Shown piece after piece: positions 28,486-37,867 of a DNA stretch of 64,000 nt. The notes under the pieces were generated by a model. The model had not been told where the DNA came from. It searched no databases and saw only the letters and a list, made by a program, of their open reading frames with translations. Location: positions 186,001 through 250,000 of the forward strand of contig NZ_JAAVUS010000004.1 in assembly GCF_018449525.1 (NCBI RefSeq), read 5' to 3'. Origin of the DNA: Bradyrhizobium sp. dw_78 (lineage in GTDB: Bacteria > Pseudomonadota > Alphaproteobacteria > Rhizobiales > Xanthobacteraceae). Made by a program: the position numbers and the translations under genes. Numbering within the stretch: position 1 is the stretch's first letter; every line of letters starts with the position of its first letter.

Positions 28486-28952
28486 CGCGCCCGCAGCAGG
28501 CGCCCCTTCTCCCTGCCCCAGTCGCGCTTCTTTTCGCTCTCGCGCTTGTCGTGCAGCTTCTTGCCCTTGGCTACCGCCAGCAACAGCTTGGCGCGGCCGC
28601 GCTCGTTGAAATAAAGCTTGAGCGGGATCAGCGTCATGCCGTCGCGATCGACCGCGCCCATCAGCTTGTTGATCTGCTTTCGATGCAGCAACAACTTCCG
28701 CGGCCGTTTCGGCTCGTGGTTGAAACGGTTGGCTTGCAGATATTCCGGGATATTGGCGTTGATCAGCCAGATCTCGCCATCCTTGGAATCCGCGTAGGAT
28801 TCCGCGATCGTGGTCTTGCCGTTGCGGATCGACTTGACCTCGGTGCCGGTCAGCGCGATGCCGGCCTCCAGCGTGTCCTCGATCGCATAGTTGAACCGGG
28901 CTTTGCGATTTTCGGCAACAACCTTGATTGCGCGTTCGTTCTTTTCGGCCAC
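28479..28952 (-). CDS. smpB: SsrA-binding protein SmpB
   Basis: 157 residues. Partner of tmRNA in rescuing stalled ribosomes. The OB-fold core is intact ([27 protein letters not shown]), and the C-terminal [21 protein letters not shown] tail, which enters the mRNA channel, is present. No tmRNA gene was found in the window. Start lies two bases before the mscL stop on the same strand, so they are probably cotranscribed. Confidence 0.95.
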   Translation of the reverse strand: MAEKNERAIKVVAENRKARFNYAIEDTLEAGIALTGTEVKSIRNGKTTIAESYADSKDGEIWLINANIPEYLQANRFNHEPKRPRKLLLHRKQINKLMGAVDRDGMTLIPLKLYFNERGRAKLLLAVAKGKKLHDKRESEKKRDWGREKGRLLRARG

Positions 28953-28953
28953 G

Positions 28954-29370
28954 TCAAGCTTTCTTGAGGAGATCCCTGATCTCGGTGAGCAGTTCTTCCT
29001 CCCGGGTCGGCTTCGGCGGCGCGGCGGGCGCGGCTTCTTCGTTCCGCTTCAGCTTGTTCATGAGGCGGATCACGACGAACAGCACGAAAGCGATGATGAT
29101 GAAGTTGAGCGTCAGGGTGATGAAACTTCCGTAAGCCAGCACCGCGCCCTGCTTTTTCGCATCAGCAAGGTTATTTGCCGTCACCGATTTGGCCAGCGGG
29201 ATGAAGTAGTTTGAAAAGTCGAGACCGCCGGTGATCGCTCCGATGATCGGCATGATGACGTCACTGACCAGCGAGTTCACGATGGCGCCGAAGGCCGCAC
29301 CGATGATGACGCCGACCGCGAGATCGACCACGTTGCCCTTCATCGCGAATTCGCGGAATTCCTTGAGCAT
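28954..29370 (-). CDS. mscL: Large-conductance mechanosensitive channel
   Basis: 138 residues. Inner-membrane pentameric channel that opens on osmotic downshock. TM1 runs [24 protein letters not shown] and TM2 [18 protein letters not shown]; the C-terminal helix ends [15 protein letters not shown]. Start [13 protein letters not shown] has GGGGGAG seven bases upstream; the ATG 21 bases earlier overlaps that ribosome-binding site and is rejected. Confidence 0.95.
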   Translation of the reverse strand: MLKEFREFAMKGNVVDLAVGVIIGAAFGAIVNSLVSDVIMPIIGAITGGLDFSNYFIPLAKSVTANNLADAKKQGAVLAYGSFITLTLNFIIIAFVLFVVIRLMNKLKRNEEAAPAAPPKPTREEELLTEIRDLLKKA

Positions 29371-29446
29371 CTGCACTCCCCCTCTCTTCAATATCCCGAA
29401 CGGTAAGATTTACAGGCAAAAAAGCAGGCCGGTGTTGATCGGTGTT

Positions 29447-30337
29447 TCAGTTGATCAATCCCGCATACATCATCGCGCTGCGGATCACCGCACCGGTCGG
29501 CGGCGTCACCGGCATCAATGGCAGGCGCACCTCTTCATGGACGCGGCCCAACAGCTTGAGTCCGTGCTTGGCGCCGGCGAGGCCCGGCTCCTTGAAGATG
29601 GCGTCGTGCAGCGGGACCAGGCGATCCTGGATTTTGAGGGCTGACGCGTAGTCGCCCTTCAACACCGCGGTCATCAATTCGGCGCAGGGCTTCGGCGCCA
29701 CATTGGCCACCACCGAGATGCAGCCATGTCCGCCTGCCGCCATATAGGCGAGCGCGGTCATGTCTTCGCCGGAGAGCTGAATGAAGTCCGGCCCCATCGC
29801 GTGGCGTTGCTGCGAGACCCGGGCCAGATTGGCGGTCGCATCCTTGACGCCGACGATGTTCTTCAACTCGAACAGCCGCGTCATGGTTTCGACCGACATA
29901 TCCACCACCGACCGCGGCGGAATGTTGTAAATCAGGATCGGAATTCCGATCGCGTCGTTGATCGCCTTGAAGTGCTGGTACATGCCTTCCTGGGTCGGCT
30001 TGTTGTAGTACGGCGTCACCACCAGCACCGCGTCGGCGCCGGCCTTTTCGGCGTGCTTGGCGAGTTCGATGGCTTCCCTGGTGGAATTGGAACCGGCGCC
30101 GGCGATCACGGGCACGCGGCCCCTGGCCTCGTCGATGCACCATTCGACGACGCGCCTATGTTCGTCATGGCTGAGTGTCGGGCTTTCGCCGGTGGTGCCT
30201 ACGGGAACCAGCCCGTGGGTACCCTCGGCGATTTGCCAACTCACCAGCGCCCGGAAAGCCGCTTCATCAAGCGAGCCGTCTTTGAATGGCGTCACCAAGG
30301 CGGTCAATGACCCCCGAAAACTCGTCTTGGCTGCCAT
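29447..30337 (-). CDS. dapA: 4-hydroxy-tetrahydrodipicolinate synthase
   Basis: 296 residues. Condenses pyruvate and aspartate semialdehyde, the committed step to lysine and meso-diaminopimelate. TIM barrel with the Schiff-base lysine K165 (GVKDATAN) and Y137 (LIYNIPPRS); TTGES at 48-52 is the substrate motif. GGAGG lies eight bases before the ATG; the upstream 18 codons are Arg-rich and rejected. Transcribed toward mscL and divergently from the transglycosylase gene. Confidence 0.95.
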   Translation of the reverse strand: MAAKTSFRGSLTALVTPFKDGSLDEAAFRALVSWQIAEGTHGLVPVGTTGESPTLSHDEHRRVVEWCIDEARGRVPVIAGAGSNSTREAIELAKHAEKAGADAVLVVTPYYNKPTQEGMYQHFKAINDAIGIPILIYNIPPRSVVDMSVETMTRLFELKNIVGVKDATANLARVSQQRHAMGPDFIQLSGEDMTALAYMAAGGHGCISVVANVAPKPCAELMTAVLKGDYASALKIQDRLVPLHDAIFKEPGLAGAKHGLKLLGRVHEEVRLPLMPVTPPTGAVIRSAMMYAGLIN

Positions 30338-30567
30338 GGACTTCCTCCGAGCGCGTGCGGCTTGCCGTCTCATAAAACCGATGAAGGTCAATTCATATCG
30401 AGTCTGAAGTTGCGGCGAAAGGGCCCCCGCCAGCCGGTCCCGGCCCCGATTTTGCCGCGGTAATGGAGCAGACAGCTAAAATTCCAGCGTTTTTGGCATT
30501 TTTCCCGAATATTTACTCAAATGGACCTAGAGCATCATCTATTGATGATTCGCTGCGAAGGAAGGCC

Positions 30568-32853
30568 GTGATCCAGTTCACCCGCCCAAACGCCTTGCGA
30601 TTGACGGCCCTGTCCACGACGGCTCTGTCGAGGGTTTTGGCGACGGGTCTGGCGCTCACCATCGCATGGTCGGCATTGGCAACAGAAGCCGCGGCCGCAT
30701 CCAAAGTTCCGCTGCCGAAGCCGCGGCCGGTCTCGCGCAACGCCATCCCCAAAACCGCGGCCAAATCCACGGCAAAGACCGCGCCCACCGCGACGGCCAG
30801 CGTAACCGGCACGACCAAGAACGTGGCGTCCCTGGGGACCACCGCGCCGATCGCTCCTGCGCTTGCACCCGCAACCCGTCAGCATGCGGCTCTGCCGCCG
30901 GCGACGGCACGCAAGCCGATCATCCCGGCCGCCGTGGCGGCGACGTCATCGACCTCGCAGGCCGACGCCGACGCGCTGGAAAATGTCATCGATCTCGTAC
31001 GCAAGCACCAGCCGGTGGATGCGACGCAGGTCGAAGCAGCGATATCCGATCCGGTCGCAAGAAAGCTTGCCGAATGGATCATCCTGCGCAGCGACGACAA
31101 TGGCGCCTCGGTCGAACGCTACCGCGCATTCATCGAGGCCAACCCGAGCTGGCCCTCGCAGACCTTCCTGCGCCGGCGTCTCGAGGCGGCGCTGTGGGAC
31201 GACCATCGCGACGACGCCACCGTGACGTCATGGTTCGCAAATGAACAGCCCTTGTCGGCCAAGGGCAAGTTCGCCCTGGCGCGGGCGATGCTCGCGCGCG
31301 GCGACCGGGCCAATGCAGAGCGTCTGGTGCGCGATGCCTGGCGCAACGATCCGATGTCGGAGGAGACCGAAAACAGCGCGCTTGACCTGTTCGGCGCCCT
31401 GATCGTGCCCGGCGACCACAAGGCGAGGATGGATTTTTTCCTCTATGGCGACGAGCGTGACATCGCGTTGCGCGCCGCAAAGCGGCTTGGCGGCGGCGAA
31501 TTGGCGCTGGCGAAAGCGCGCATCGCATCCTCGCACAAGGCGTCCAATGCGCGCGCCCTGCTCGATCAGGTGCCGCGCGAGTTGCACGGCGATGCCGGCT
31601 ACATCTTCGCCAGGATCCAGTTGCTTCGCCGCGAAGAGAAATTCGCGGAAGCCGCACAACTGATGCTGAGCGCGCCACGGGACCCTGGCCGCCTGTACAA
31701 TGTCGACGAATGGTGGATCGAGCGGCGGCTGATGTCGCGCAAGATGCTCGATATCGGCGAGTACCGCACCGCTTATCTGATCGCGCGCGACGCAGCCCTT
31801 CCCGCACGCGACATCTACAAGACCGAGCAGGAATTCACCGCTGGCTGGATTGCCCTGCGTTTCCTGAAGGATCCGGCGACGGCCGCGCAGCATTTTGTCC
31901 GCATCGGGGTCGGCAGCACCAATCCGACCGCGCTCGCGCGCGCCGGCTATTGGCAAGGACGGGCCGCCGAGGCTGCCGGACGCCCGCAGGAGGCCCGCGC
32001 GGCCTATGCGTCGGCGGCCGAACAATCAACCAGCTACTACGGCCAGCTGGCGCGCGCGAAACTCGGCTTGCCGCAAATCGAACTGAAGGGCGCGCCGTCC
32101 GCGCGCGGACGCAATGTCGAGCGGCTGGAAATCGTACGCGCCGTGCAACTGCTATACGCGCTGGACGAGCGCGAGATCGCGGTCCCGATCTTTGCCGACA
32201 TGGGCGACAATGGCGATCCCGACGCGCTGGTGGGACTCGGCGAACTGGCCTCCCGCAACGGCGATGCGCGCGGCACGCTGTTGCTCGGCAAGGCTGCGCT
32301 CAATCGCGGGCTGCCGTTCGACTTCTATGCCTATCCGGTGAACGGCATCCCGTCGTTCAAGTCGATCGGGCCTGACGTCGAGCAGAGCGTCGTCTTCGCG
32401 ATCGCCCGGCAGGAAAGCGCCTTCAATCCGGCGGTGGTCTCGCCGGCCCAGGCCTATGGCCTGATGCAGGTGACGCCGGACGCGGGCCGCTATGTCTGCA
32501 AGAAATACGGCGTGGATTTCGATATCCAGCGGATGAAGGCCGATCCCGTCTACAACGCAGCGCTGGGCGCCGCCGAACTCGGAGGCCTGCTGGAGGATTA
32601 CCGCGGCTCCTATATCATGACGTTCGCGGCCTATAATGCCGGCCGCGGCAGCGTCAAGAAGTGGATCGAACGCTATGGCGATCCGCGCGATCCCAATGTC
32701 GACGCGGTCGACTGGGTCGAACAGATTCCATTCTCCGAGACCCGCAATTACGTGCAGCGCATCATGGAGAACTTGCAGGTCTATCGGGCGCGGTTTGGCG
32801 GCGGAACGCGGCTTCAGATCGAAGCCGACCTGCATCGCGGCTCCCTGGAATAG
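30568..32853 (+). CDS. slt: Soluble lytic murein transglycosylase
   Basis: 761 residues from a GTG start. A signal peptide (ALRLTALSTTALSRVLATGLALTIAW ending in ALATEAAA) is followed by an Ala/Thr/Lys-rich linker, a long superhelical domain of TPR-like repeats and a C-terminal lysozyme-like domain with catalytic E616 in ARQESAFNP, plus AYGLMQVTP and AAYNAGRGSV. It cuts glycan strands in the periplasm. AAGG lies six bases before the GTG. An ATG 105 bases upstream would add a non-signal-like N-terminus and lacks a ribosome-binding site. Confidence 0.9.
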   Translation: MIQFTRPNALRLTALSTTALSRVLATGLALTIAWSALATEAAAASKVPLPKPRPVSRNAIPKTAAKSTAKTAPTATASVTGTTKNVASLGTTAPIAPALAPATRQHAALPPATARKPIIPAAVAATSSTSQADADALENVIDLVRKHQPVDATQVEAAISDPVARKLAEWIILRSDDNGASVERYRAFIEANPSWPSQTFLRRRLEAALWDDHRDDATVTSWFANEQPLSAKGKFALARAMLARGDRANAERLVRDAWRNDPMSEETENSALDLFGALIVPGDHKARMDFFLYGDERDIALRAAKRLGGGELALAKARIASSHKASNARALLDQVPRELHGDAGYIFARIQLLRREEKFAEAAQLMLSAPRDPGRLYNVDEWWIERRLMSRKMLDIGEYRTAYLIARDAALPARDIYKTEQEFTAGWIALRFLKDPATAAQHFVRIGVGSTNPTALARAGYWQGRAAEAAGRPQEARAAYASAAEQSTSYYGQLARAKLGLPQIELKGAPSARGRNVERLEIVRAVQLLYALDEREIAVPIFADMGDNGDPDALVGLGELASRNGDARGTLLLGKAALNRGLPFDFYAYPVNGIPSFKSIGPDVEQSVVFAIARQESAFNPAVVSPAQAYGLMQVTPDAGRYVCKKYGVDFDIQRMKADPVYNAALGAAELGGLLEDYRGSYIMTFAAYNAGRGSVKKWIERYGDPRDPNVDAVDWVEQIPFSETRNYVQRIMENLQVYRARFGGGTRLQIEADLHRGSLE

Positions 32854-32904
32854 GCGGCCGGTCGGTCTTTCCTTGCGAAGCCCCTTCATTTCCAAATCGA
32901 TCGA

Positions 32905-33024
32905 TGCCGTTTCGAGCGAGAACCTGCCCCGGACCTGGATCGCGGGGTGACTTCCGGTTCGCGCGAAGGAAGCACATCAAAGATATAAGAGCCTGATTCT
33001 GATTCCGTCAGAACCGACAAGGCT
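32905..33024. repeat. Interspersed repeat, family B (reverse orientation)
   Basis: GCCGTTTCGAGCGAGAACCTG, CTTCCGGTTCGCGCGAAGGAAG and GATTCTGATTCCGTCAGAACCG in the same order as at 27700. Lies between the transglycosylase stop and the porin terminator. The region 32854-33114 holds no gene. Confidence 0.6.
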
Positions 33025-33114
33025 TCTGAACACCCGCAACCAATTTGGCCGAAGCACCGCGCGACTGCCGGACGACTCTTGGAACCTACATCCCCGGCAA
33101 ACCACGCAAAGAAA

Positions 33115-33142
33115 AACCCCCGGCAATTCCTTGCCGGGGGTT
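33115..33142 (-). terminator. Intrinsic terminator of the porin gene
   Basis: AACCCCCGGCAA and TTGCCGGGGGTT make a perfect 12-base-pair stem with loop GGAA (minus strand), followed by TTTCTTT. It lies 28 bases after the porin stop. A strong terminator fits a highly expressed outer-membrane protein gene. Confidence 0.9.
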
Positions 33143-33169
33143 CTTTTGGATCGTGTCAGATTTTCGGGA

Positions 33170-34783
33170 TCAGAAGTTACGCTGAGCGCGGAATTCGACT
33201 TCCACGGTGCCCATGTTCTTGAACTGGTAGGTACCAGTCGTGAGCGGGTAGGCAGAGGTCACCGTACCAGTCACCGAACCCTTCATGTTGGTGTCGAGAT
33301 AGGCGTACATGACTTCGCTCGAGAACGTCAGGTTCTTGACCGGGGTCCAGCGGGTGGTCACGCCGACTTGAGACAAGGTGAAGCCGGGATCGCAGTTCGT
33401 GATACCAGCCACGCTCGTAGCAGCAAGGGCATAGTTGCCGCACCACAGGGTCTTTGCCGTGCTGCCGTAGTGTACGCCGGCAACAGCGCCGAACAGGCTG
33501 CTCGACCAGTAGGGATCCCAATTGTGGTTGAACGCACCACGGAAGCCCCAGGAGTCGGTGAGCTGGATGCCGGTTTTGCCCGGACCGCCATAGATACCGT
33601 CGCTGATGGCACCGATCGAGATGTCACCGCCAACGCCACCGGTGGCGTTCTTGATCATGAAGTACGAACCGCCGAGCGCACCCGAAGTACCAAGAGCATA
33701 CTTGGTCGCACCCTTAGCCCAGGTACCTTCGATCTTGATGTCGTCGCCGGGACCCGTCGGGAGGTTCTTGATCTGCAAGGCCGCGCTGACGGCACCACCG
33801 AACTTGCCGTCCGGATGGCCGGAATCCATGGCGTTGGTGTTGGGCGAGCCATTGGCAAACTGGCCACCCAGGGTATTGGCGTTCTGGAAGTAGCCACCAT
33901 CGACGTAGTGCAGCGCACCCGACAGCTGGAAGACACCCCAAGCCTGATCGACGCGGACGTTGCCGACGAAGTCAGGAATGTAAGTGCCGGTATAGGCCGT
34001 ACCGACCGACGTAACGGCGGAGGTCGGCGCACCGTACAGGCCCCAGTTGCCGGCAGCGGCGTTAGTCGCAGCAGCATCGAGCAACTGCGTACGGTTGAAG
34101 TCGTTGGCGCTGCTGTCGTCGACACCGAACGAGGCCGACACACCGTTGCCGAACTGGGCGGTGTATTGCACGTTGTTGATGCCGGTGACAGTGTCGTAGC
34201 CGCCAACCAGAGAACCGCTGATATTGCCCGGATAGCCCTGCCACGGGGTCGTGTAGGCCGAAGCCGACTTACCGAAGGTGAAGCCCGCGAACTGGATGAA
34301 GGCGTATTCAACGCCGAGAGAGCCCTGACCAGCGTAGTTGCTGCTGACGTTGCCCTGCGCCGAGTTCGTGTTGAGCGTCGACTGCTGGTTGATGCCGTTG
34401 AAGCCTTCGGTGCCGAAGGTGAAGTCGGCCTGACCGAAGGTACGGACCACGCCATATTCGGTCGCGGTGCGGGTATCCAAGGTCAGAGCGAAGCGCGAGT
34501 AGTCGTTATAGTAGTTGGTGTAGCGGTCATGATACGCACCGCTGCCGGAGGTGAACGGCGCACCGCCGTTGCCGCCGTTGACGGTCAGGTCGGCACGCAG
34601 ATAACCGCCGATCTTGACGCAGGTGTCGGTGCCCGGGATGTAGAAGAATCCAGCACCATACAGGGAGCAGATCCGCACGTATTCGACCGCTTTGGCCTTT
34701 ACGGGAAGATCAGCCGCCTGTGCCCCGCCCACGGCGACAACAACCGCCGCAGAGCCGAGGATAAGGCTCTTAATCGTCTTCAT
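33170..34783 (-). CDS. Porin, RopA/Omp2 family
   Basis: 537 residues. Outer-membrane beta-barrel channel of the rhizobial Porin_2 type. A 23-residue signal peptide (MKTIKSLILGSAAVVVAVGGAQA) is cut before ADLPVKAKAVEYVRIC; CSLYGAGFFYIPGTDTCVKIGGYLR near the mature N-terminus is diagnostic; the last residue is Phe, as in most barrels (QRNF). GGAGG precedes the ATG by eight bases. Codons are strongly biased (CTC/GTC/GGC), and the perfect terminator also points to high expression. The 5' region is long and gene-free. Confidence 0.93.
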   Translation of the reverse strand: MKTIKSLILGSAAVVVAVGGAQAADLPVKAKAVEYVRICSLYGAGFFYIPGTDTCVKIGGYLRADLTVNGGNGGAPFTSGSGAYHDRYTNYYNDYSRFALTLDTRTATEYGVVRTFGQADFTFGTEGFNGINQQSTLNTNSAQGNVSSNYAGQGSLGVEYAFIQFAGFTFGKSASAYTTPWQGYPGNISGSLVGGYDTVTGINNVQYTAQFGNGVSASFGVDDSSANDFNRTQLLDAAATNAAAGNWGLYGAPTSAVTSVGTAYTGTYIPDFVGNVRVDQAWGVFQLSGALHYVDGGYFQNANTLGGQFANGSPNTNAMDSGHPDGKFGGAVSAALQIKNLPTGPGDDIKIEGTWAKGATKYALGTSGALGGSYFMIKNATGGVGGDISIGAISDGIYGGPGKTGIQLTDSWGFRGAFNHNWDPYWSSSLFGAVAGVHYGSTAKTLWCGNYALAATSVAGITNCDPGFTLSQVGVTTRWTPVKNLTFSSEVMYAYLDTNMKGSVTGTVTSAYPLTTGTYQFKNMGTVEVEFRAQRNF

Positions 34784-35467
34784 GGTAACCTCCAAGTTGC
34801 TCTACAGGGAGGGTTCCGTATCCGCCGGGCAAAGCGCCCTGAGGTTGGTAACCCCGTCCCCCAAAACCCGCTCACAGTCGCATCGCGCCTTCGGACACAC
34901 CCGCATGAACGCGAGGGACTTAAGCGAGCTACCTAAAACGGGACGACCTCGGGATGCCCCCCTCCGTCGCAACATCACAATTACCGAAGGCCCCTGCACA
35001 CGCAACAAAGGAACCACTTCAGAGCACTCACGCTAATCTGTTTTTGGATGGGTGTTGCACAAATGGCACGCAAATGCGCCCTCGACGCTGCAGCAAGTGT
35101 TTGTTTTTTATGACAGTTTTTTATAGGGCCGATTTGCCGAGAATTGCGGCCCTGATCGGCTGGCCCGGCCAACTATCCCTCGTTCACGCACCGATCGACA
35201 CCGAATCAGGCAACTGGAAACAGCATTGACCGACTCGAATTTCCCCAGGAATCTTCAAAAATCTATCGGCTTTTGGATAAGGCCCAACCCGGCATTCCGC
35301 GCCGACAGGGCTGAAAGATTCTGAAAGCACGGCCACTCGGACCGTCGATATCGGGCTCGGAGCCTTTAACCGAATCTTCAAAACCAGGACGCTCATCGTC
35401 CAGAAACCCGCCCGCCTCAAATCTGCCGCTTGCGGCTCGCCCCCGTGTCGGGCATATCGGCCTTGCC
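34784..35467. other. Long gene-free upstream region of the porin
   Basis: About 680 bases between the porin start and tRNA-Ser. AT-rich tracts near 35036-35130 (GTTTGTTTTTTATGACAG, TTTTTTATAGGG) are the likely porin promoter region, about 280 bases upstream of the gene, which would imply a long 5' leader. No convincing gene in any frame. Confidence 0.4.
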
Positions 35468-35558
35468 GGAGACGTGGCCGAGTGGCTGAAGGCGGCGGTT
35501 TGCTAAACCGTTATAGGGTTGTAAAGCCCTATCGAGGGTTCGAATCCCTCCGTCTCCG
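35468..35558 (+). tRNA. tRNA-Ser (anticodon GCT)
   Basis: Acceptor stem GGAGACG / CGTCTCC (35468-35474 with 35551-35557), discriminator G and encoded CCA at 35559-35561. The anticodon loop reads TTTGCTAAA in the stem CGG/CCG, so it decodes AGC/AGU. The long variable arm (TATAGGG...CCCTATC) and the T-arm GGGTTCGAATCCC are typical of class II tRNA-Ser. No second copy of its 3' end was seen in the window. Confidence 0.97.
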
Positions 35559-35793
35559 CCAGCAAGCTTCTGTGCCCGGCCCTCATGCTATTATGGGTAC
35601 CCTTCTCAAATATGGGTAACAGGTCGTACCCGAGGCACGAGAATGCCGTGCCATAGCGAGGCTTCACATCGCCGCCGAAAACGCCGCGGAATTTAAAGGC
35701 TCACGATTCTGTTAGCCGTTAAACAGAACTCAGCAACAGAGCAGTCATTGATTGCAGGCAAACAAAGAATAAGTATCGAGCGTATCAAAATAA

Positions 35794-35826
35794 ATGCCTA
35801 CCCTATCAAAATGCCTACCCTATCAA
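35794..35826 (+). repeat. Tandem duplication of 17 bp before the DUF3551 gene
   Basis: ATGCCTACCCTATCAAA occurs twice in a row (the second copy loses its last A to the Shine-Dalgarno AAGGAGGG). Each copy contains an ATG; only the first is in frame with the gene at 35836. Confidence 0.8.
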
Positions 35827-35835
35827 GGAGGGTCC

Positions 35836-36117
35836 ATGCGCAGCCTTTTACTTCTCGCAACGCTCGGCGTTCTCGGTTTTGCTGGTTCGCCAGCTTCGGC
35901 GGCCGGCTTCGGTTATACGGAGGAAGCCGAATATCCCTACTGCTTACAAGGCAGGGAATATGGCACACCGGGTCTCTGTGAATTCAGCAGCTATCAGCAA
36001 TGCGAGGCCACGGCGTCGGGCACGTTCTCGTATTGCGGCGCCAATCCGTGGTTCGCTTTCGCGCAAGAGCCACGGCCACGGCTACCGCGTCACCACCATC
36101 GGCGGGAAATCCGATAG
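35836..36117 (+). CDS. DUF3551-family secreted small protein
   Basis: 93 residues. Signal peptide MRSLLLLATLGVLGFAGSPASAA and then YPYCLQGREYGTPGLCEFSSYQQCEATASG with several Cys, the pattern I recall for DUF3551, an expanded family in Bradyrhizobium. The C-terminal part is basic (RPRLPRHHHRREIR). AAGGAGGG lies four to eleven bases before the ATG. Likely periplasmic; function unknown. Single gene. Confidence 0.85.
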   Translation: MRSLLLLATLGVLGFAGSPASAAGFGYTEEAEYPYCLQGREYGTPGLCEFSSYQQCEATASGTFSYCGANPWFAFAQEPRPRLPRHHHRREIR

Positions 36118-36211
36118 TAATATCGTTGTTCGGGGGCCACGGAATCAATCCGCAGGCCCCTGAATTCGTTTGAAGTCCGCGACAGCGGGCAAACGCCCAC
36201 CGATTGTTGGT

Positions 36212-36478
36212 TCAGTGCGCCGTCATCCAGGCCCGGGCTTCGCGCTGGGCCGCGGCGATCTCGGCCTCGGACATCATCTCGGCAACTTCGCGGCGCAGCG
36301 CAATCGCATCCGTGCGGCCCTTCAAGGCGGCAAGATTGAACCACTTATGCGCGGCGACCAGATTGACCACGCCGGAGCGCCCGCTGGCCCAGTACAGGCC
36401 GCGCTCGAACAGCGCGTCCGGGATCGCATTGGCTTCCACCGGCGTCGCCGTCTCCAGATCGATTTGTCCCTGAAACAT
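36212..36478 (-). CDS. Sel1-repeat-like small protein
   Basis: 88 residues. LFERGLYWASGRSGVVNLVAAHKWFNLAALKGRTDAIALRREVAEMM (24-70) matches the Sel1/TPR-like helix pair, of which only about one and a half copies are present. No signal peptide. AAGGAG lies eight bases before the ATG. Such short Sel1 proteins are common in Bradyrhizobium; role unknown. Confidence 0.8.
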   Translation of the reverse strand: MFQGQIDLETATPVEANAIPDALFERGLYWASGRSGVVNLVAAHKWFNLAALKGRTDAIALRREVAEMMSEAEIAAAQREARAWMTAH

Positions 36479-37172
36479 CCCTTTTCTCCTTTTTGATTTT
36501 TGCGCCGTCCCGCTTGCCGAGCGCGGCCCTGTCCAAAGCTTGAAACGTCCTGTTATTCCCGCGCCGTTGACCGGCTGTCGGGATAACCATGACGATCAAG
36601 TTTGAAGAGCAGTTTAAGTATCGGGATGAATCGAGTGTGAATGCCGCGCCCGGCTGCGCGCCCCGTGAAATCGCAAAAGTGCCGGTTTGACAGGGATTAC
36701 CGGCCCGTCGGCGGATTCCGTTTACCCTCAGGCTTCGCGAAACGATAACCATCCGCCGCAACTGGCCGCGCATGCGGCCCTGTCGGGCAAGTCCGTCCAG
36801 GTGCAGCCAACTGTCACCGCCGAAACCAGCGTCACCACGCGGATGCGGGCGGCCGAAATGGAATTTGGGAGATCGCAGCGCCAAACCTGGCGCCAACAGG
36901 AACGAGGGCGTCGGCGAACACGTCAGGACCAGATTTCACCTGAGGCTTTACGCCCGATGAAATTGCGGACCACGGATCCGCACCGAACGAAGAAAACTCG
37001 TTTCTTCTGCCGGACCGGTGTTCTCAGAGCGAGCTCTTTTGGAGCGAACTCTTCGAAAGGACGATCCAGCCGTTTGACCTGATGTCTCGCCGACACCCTC
37101 TTTCGTCGACCAGAGCCGCCGGGCTGAAACCTGCTCCGGAGAGCAAATCGTCCTTCAGGCTCTTGTGACGTC
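36479..37172. other. Gene-free stretch of about 700 bases
   Basis: Frames at 36687-37082 (plus) and 36345-36896 (minus) lack ribosome-binding sites and have Arg/Gln/Ser-rich compositions that do not look protein-like. A string near 36697 (GACAGGGATTACCGGCCC) resembles one near 2180. Likely decayed sequence. Confidence 0.4.
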
Positions 37173-37200
37173 GCCGGCATCAAGCCGCCGGCATTTTCTT
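37173..37200 (+). terminator. Possible intrinsic terminator (plus strand)
   Basis: GCCGGC-ATCAAGCC-GCCGGC is followed by ATTTTCTT. It faces away from the 30-residue gene on the minus strand, which ends ten bases further on, so it may act in both directions. No plus-strand gene was found upstream. Confidence 0.35.
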
Positions 37201-37209
37201 AAGCGAGAT

Positions 37210-37302
37210 TTACTTCTTCTTCTTGGCGACCTTGCGGGTCTTCTTCGCAGTCTTCTTCACTGCGCTCTTCGCTTTCTTCGCCTTCTTTGCCTTCTTAGCC
37301 AT
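37210..37302 (-). CDS. Lysine-rich 30-residue peptide, histone-tail-like
   Basis: 30 residues containing 17 Lys plus one Arg, and six Ala: MAKKAKKAKKAKSAVKKTAK, then KTRKVAKKKK. The composition resembles the KA-rich tails of bacterial histone H1-like proteins and of TopA in this window (57272). GGAGGG lies about eight bases before the ATG, good evidence for translation. A DNA- or RNA-binding role is inferred from composition only. It is flanked on both sides by gene-free DNA and is too short for most gene finders. Confidence 0.75.
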   Translation of the reverse strand: MAKKAKKAKKAKSAVKKTAKKTRKVAKKKK

Positions 37303-37867
37303 AGTGCCCTCCAATGTAGTGAGATGGCTTAACCGCTGCGTGCATTCGGGAATCGAAATGCACTATCTCCCGAATACACCAACACATTGAAAAAAACAGC
37401 GTCCAGCTTAAGGAAGTGTTGACGGAGCAATGACAGCGCGCGCACCGCGCCGTGATCCGCAACACACAAGTTCTTCTGCGCGACGATGCAAGTAGTGTGC
37501 GGAAATCCGACACTTGCATTTGTCAAGATCGAAGGAAACGCCTGTGCCACGGGCATTTTTGTAATTTGCATAGACGAAGTTCTTCGCATGATCGGCACGA
37601 TCACGACTCACCGGCAGGGGGCGAAGGCGCCTTGTGCGGAGTCTGAGTCGCCCTTTTTGGCAATGAAAAAATTTTCACTCGCCACGGCGTTAGGTCTCGC
37701 CACGGTTCGCCAAAACCGGTTTTGGCGCGAATCGCAGACGGCCGATTCGGAGAGGCCCGATGGTCGCGCGGTGACAATGAACAGCGAACCTGGCGGCGAG
37801 CGACGCAGTATCCGCGCATCCTGATGCGACGCTGCTGCGACGACGCCGATGCGACGTCGCGCGCCGT
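37303..37867. other. Gene-free stretch upstream of the lysine-rich peptide and downstream of gatB
   Basis: 565 bases. The frame at 37329-37604 (minus) has no ribosome-binding site, and I do not support it. Part of the right side (37700-37800) resembles repeat-like GC-rich spacer (CCAAAACCGGTTTTGGCG palindrome near 37709). The promoter of the lysine-rich gene should lie just right of 37320. Confidence 0.4.

Noticed and set aside
28479..28952. tmRNA gene expected near smpB
   Set aside because: No tRNA-Ala-like ends or tag-peptide frame found around smpB on either strand.
35468..35640. tRNA-Ser as an integration site of a genomic island
   Set aside because: No duplicated tRNA 3' end, no integrase and no composition shift within the following 28 kb.
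36687..37082. 131-codon plus-strand frame before the lysine-rich peptide
   Set aside because: Arg/Gln/Ser-rich, no ribosome-binding site, no conserved pattern.
37329..37604. 91-codon minus-strand frame upstream of the lysine-rich peptide
   Set aside because: No ribosome-binding site, and its start is arbitrary; composition not convincing.
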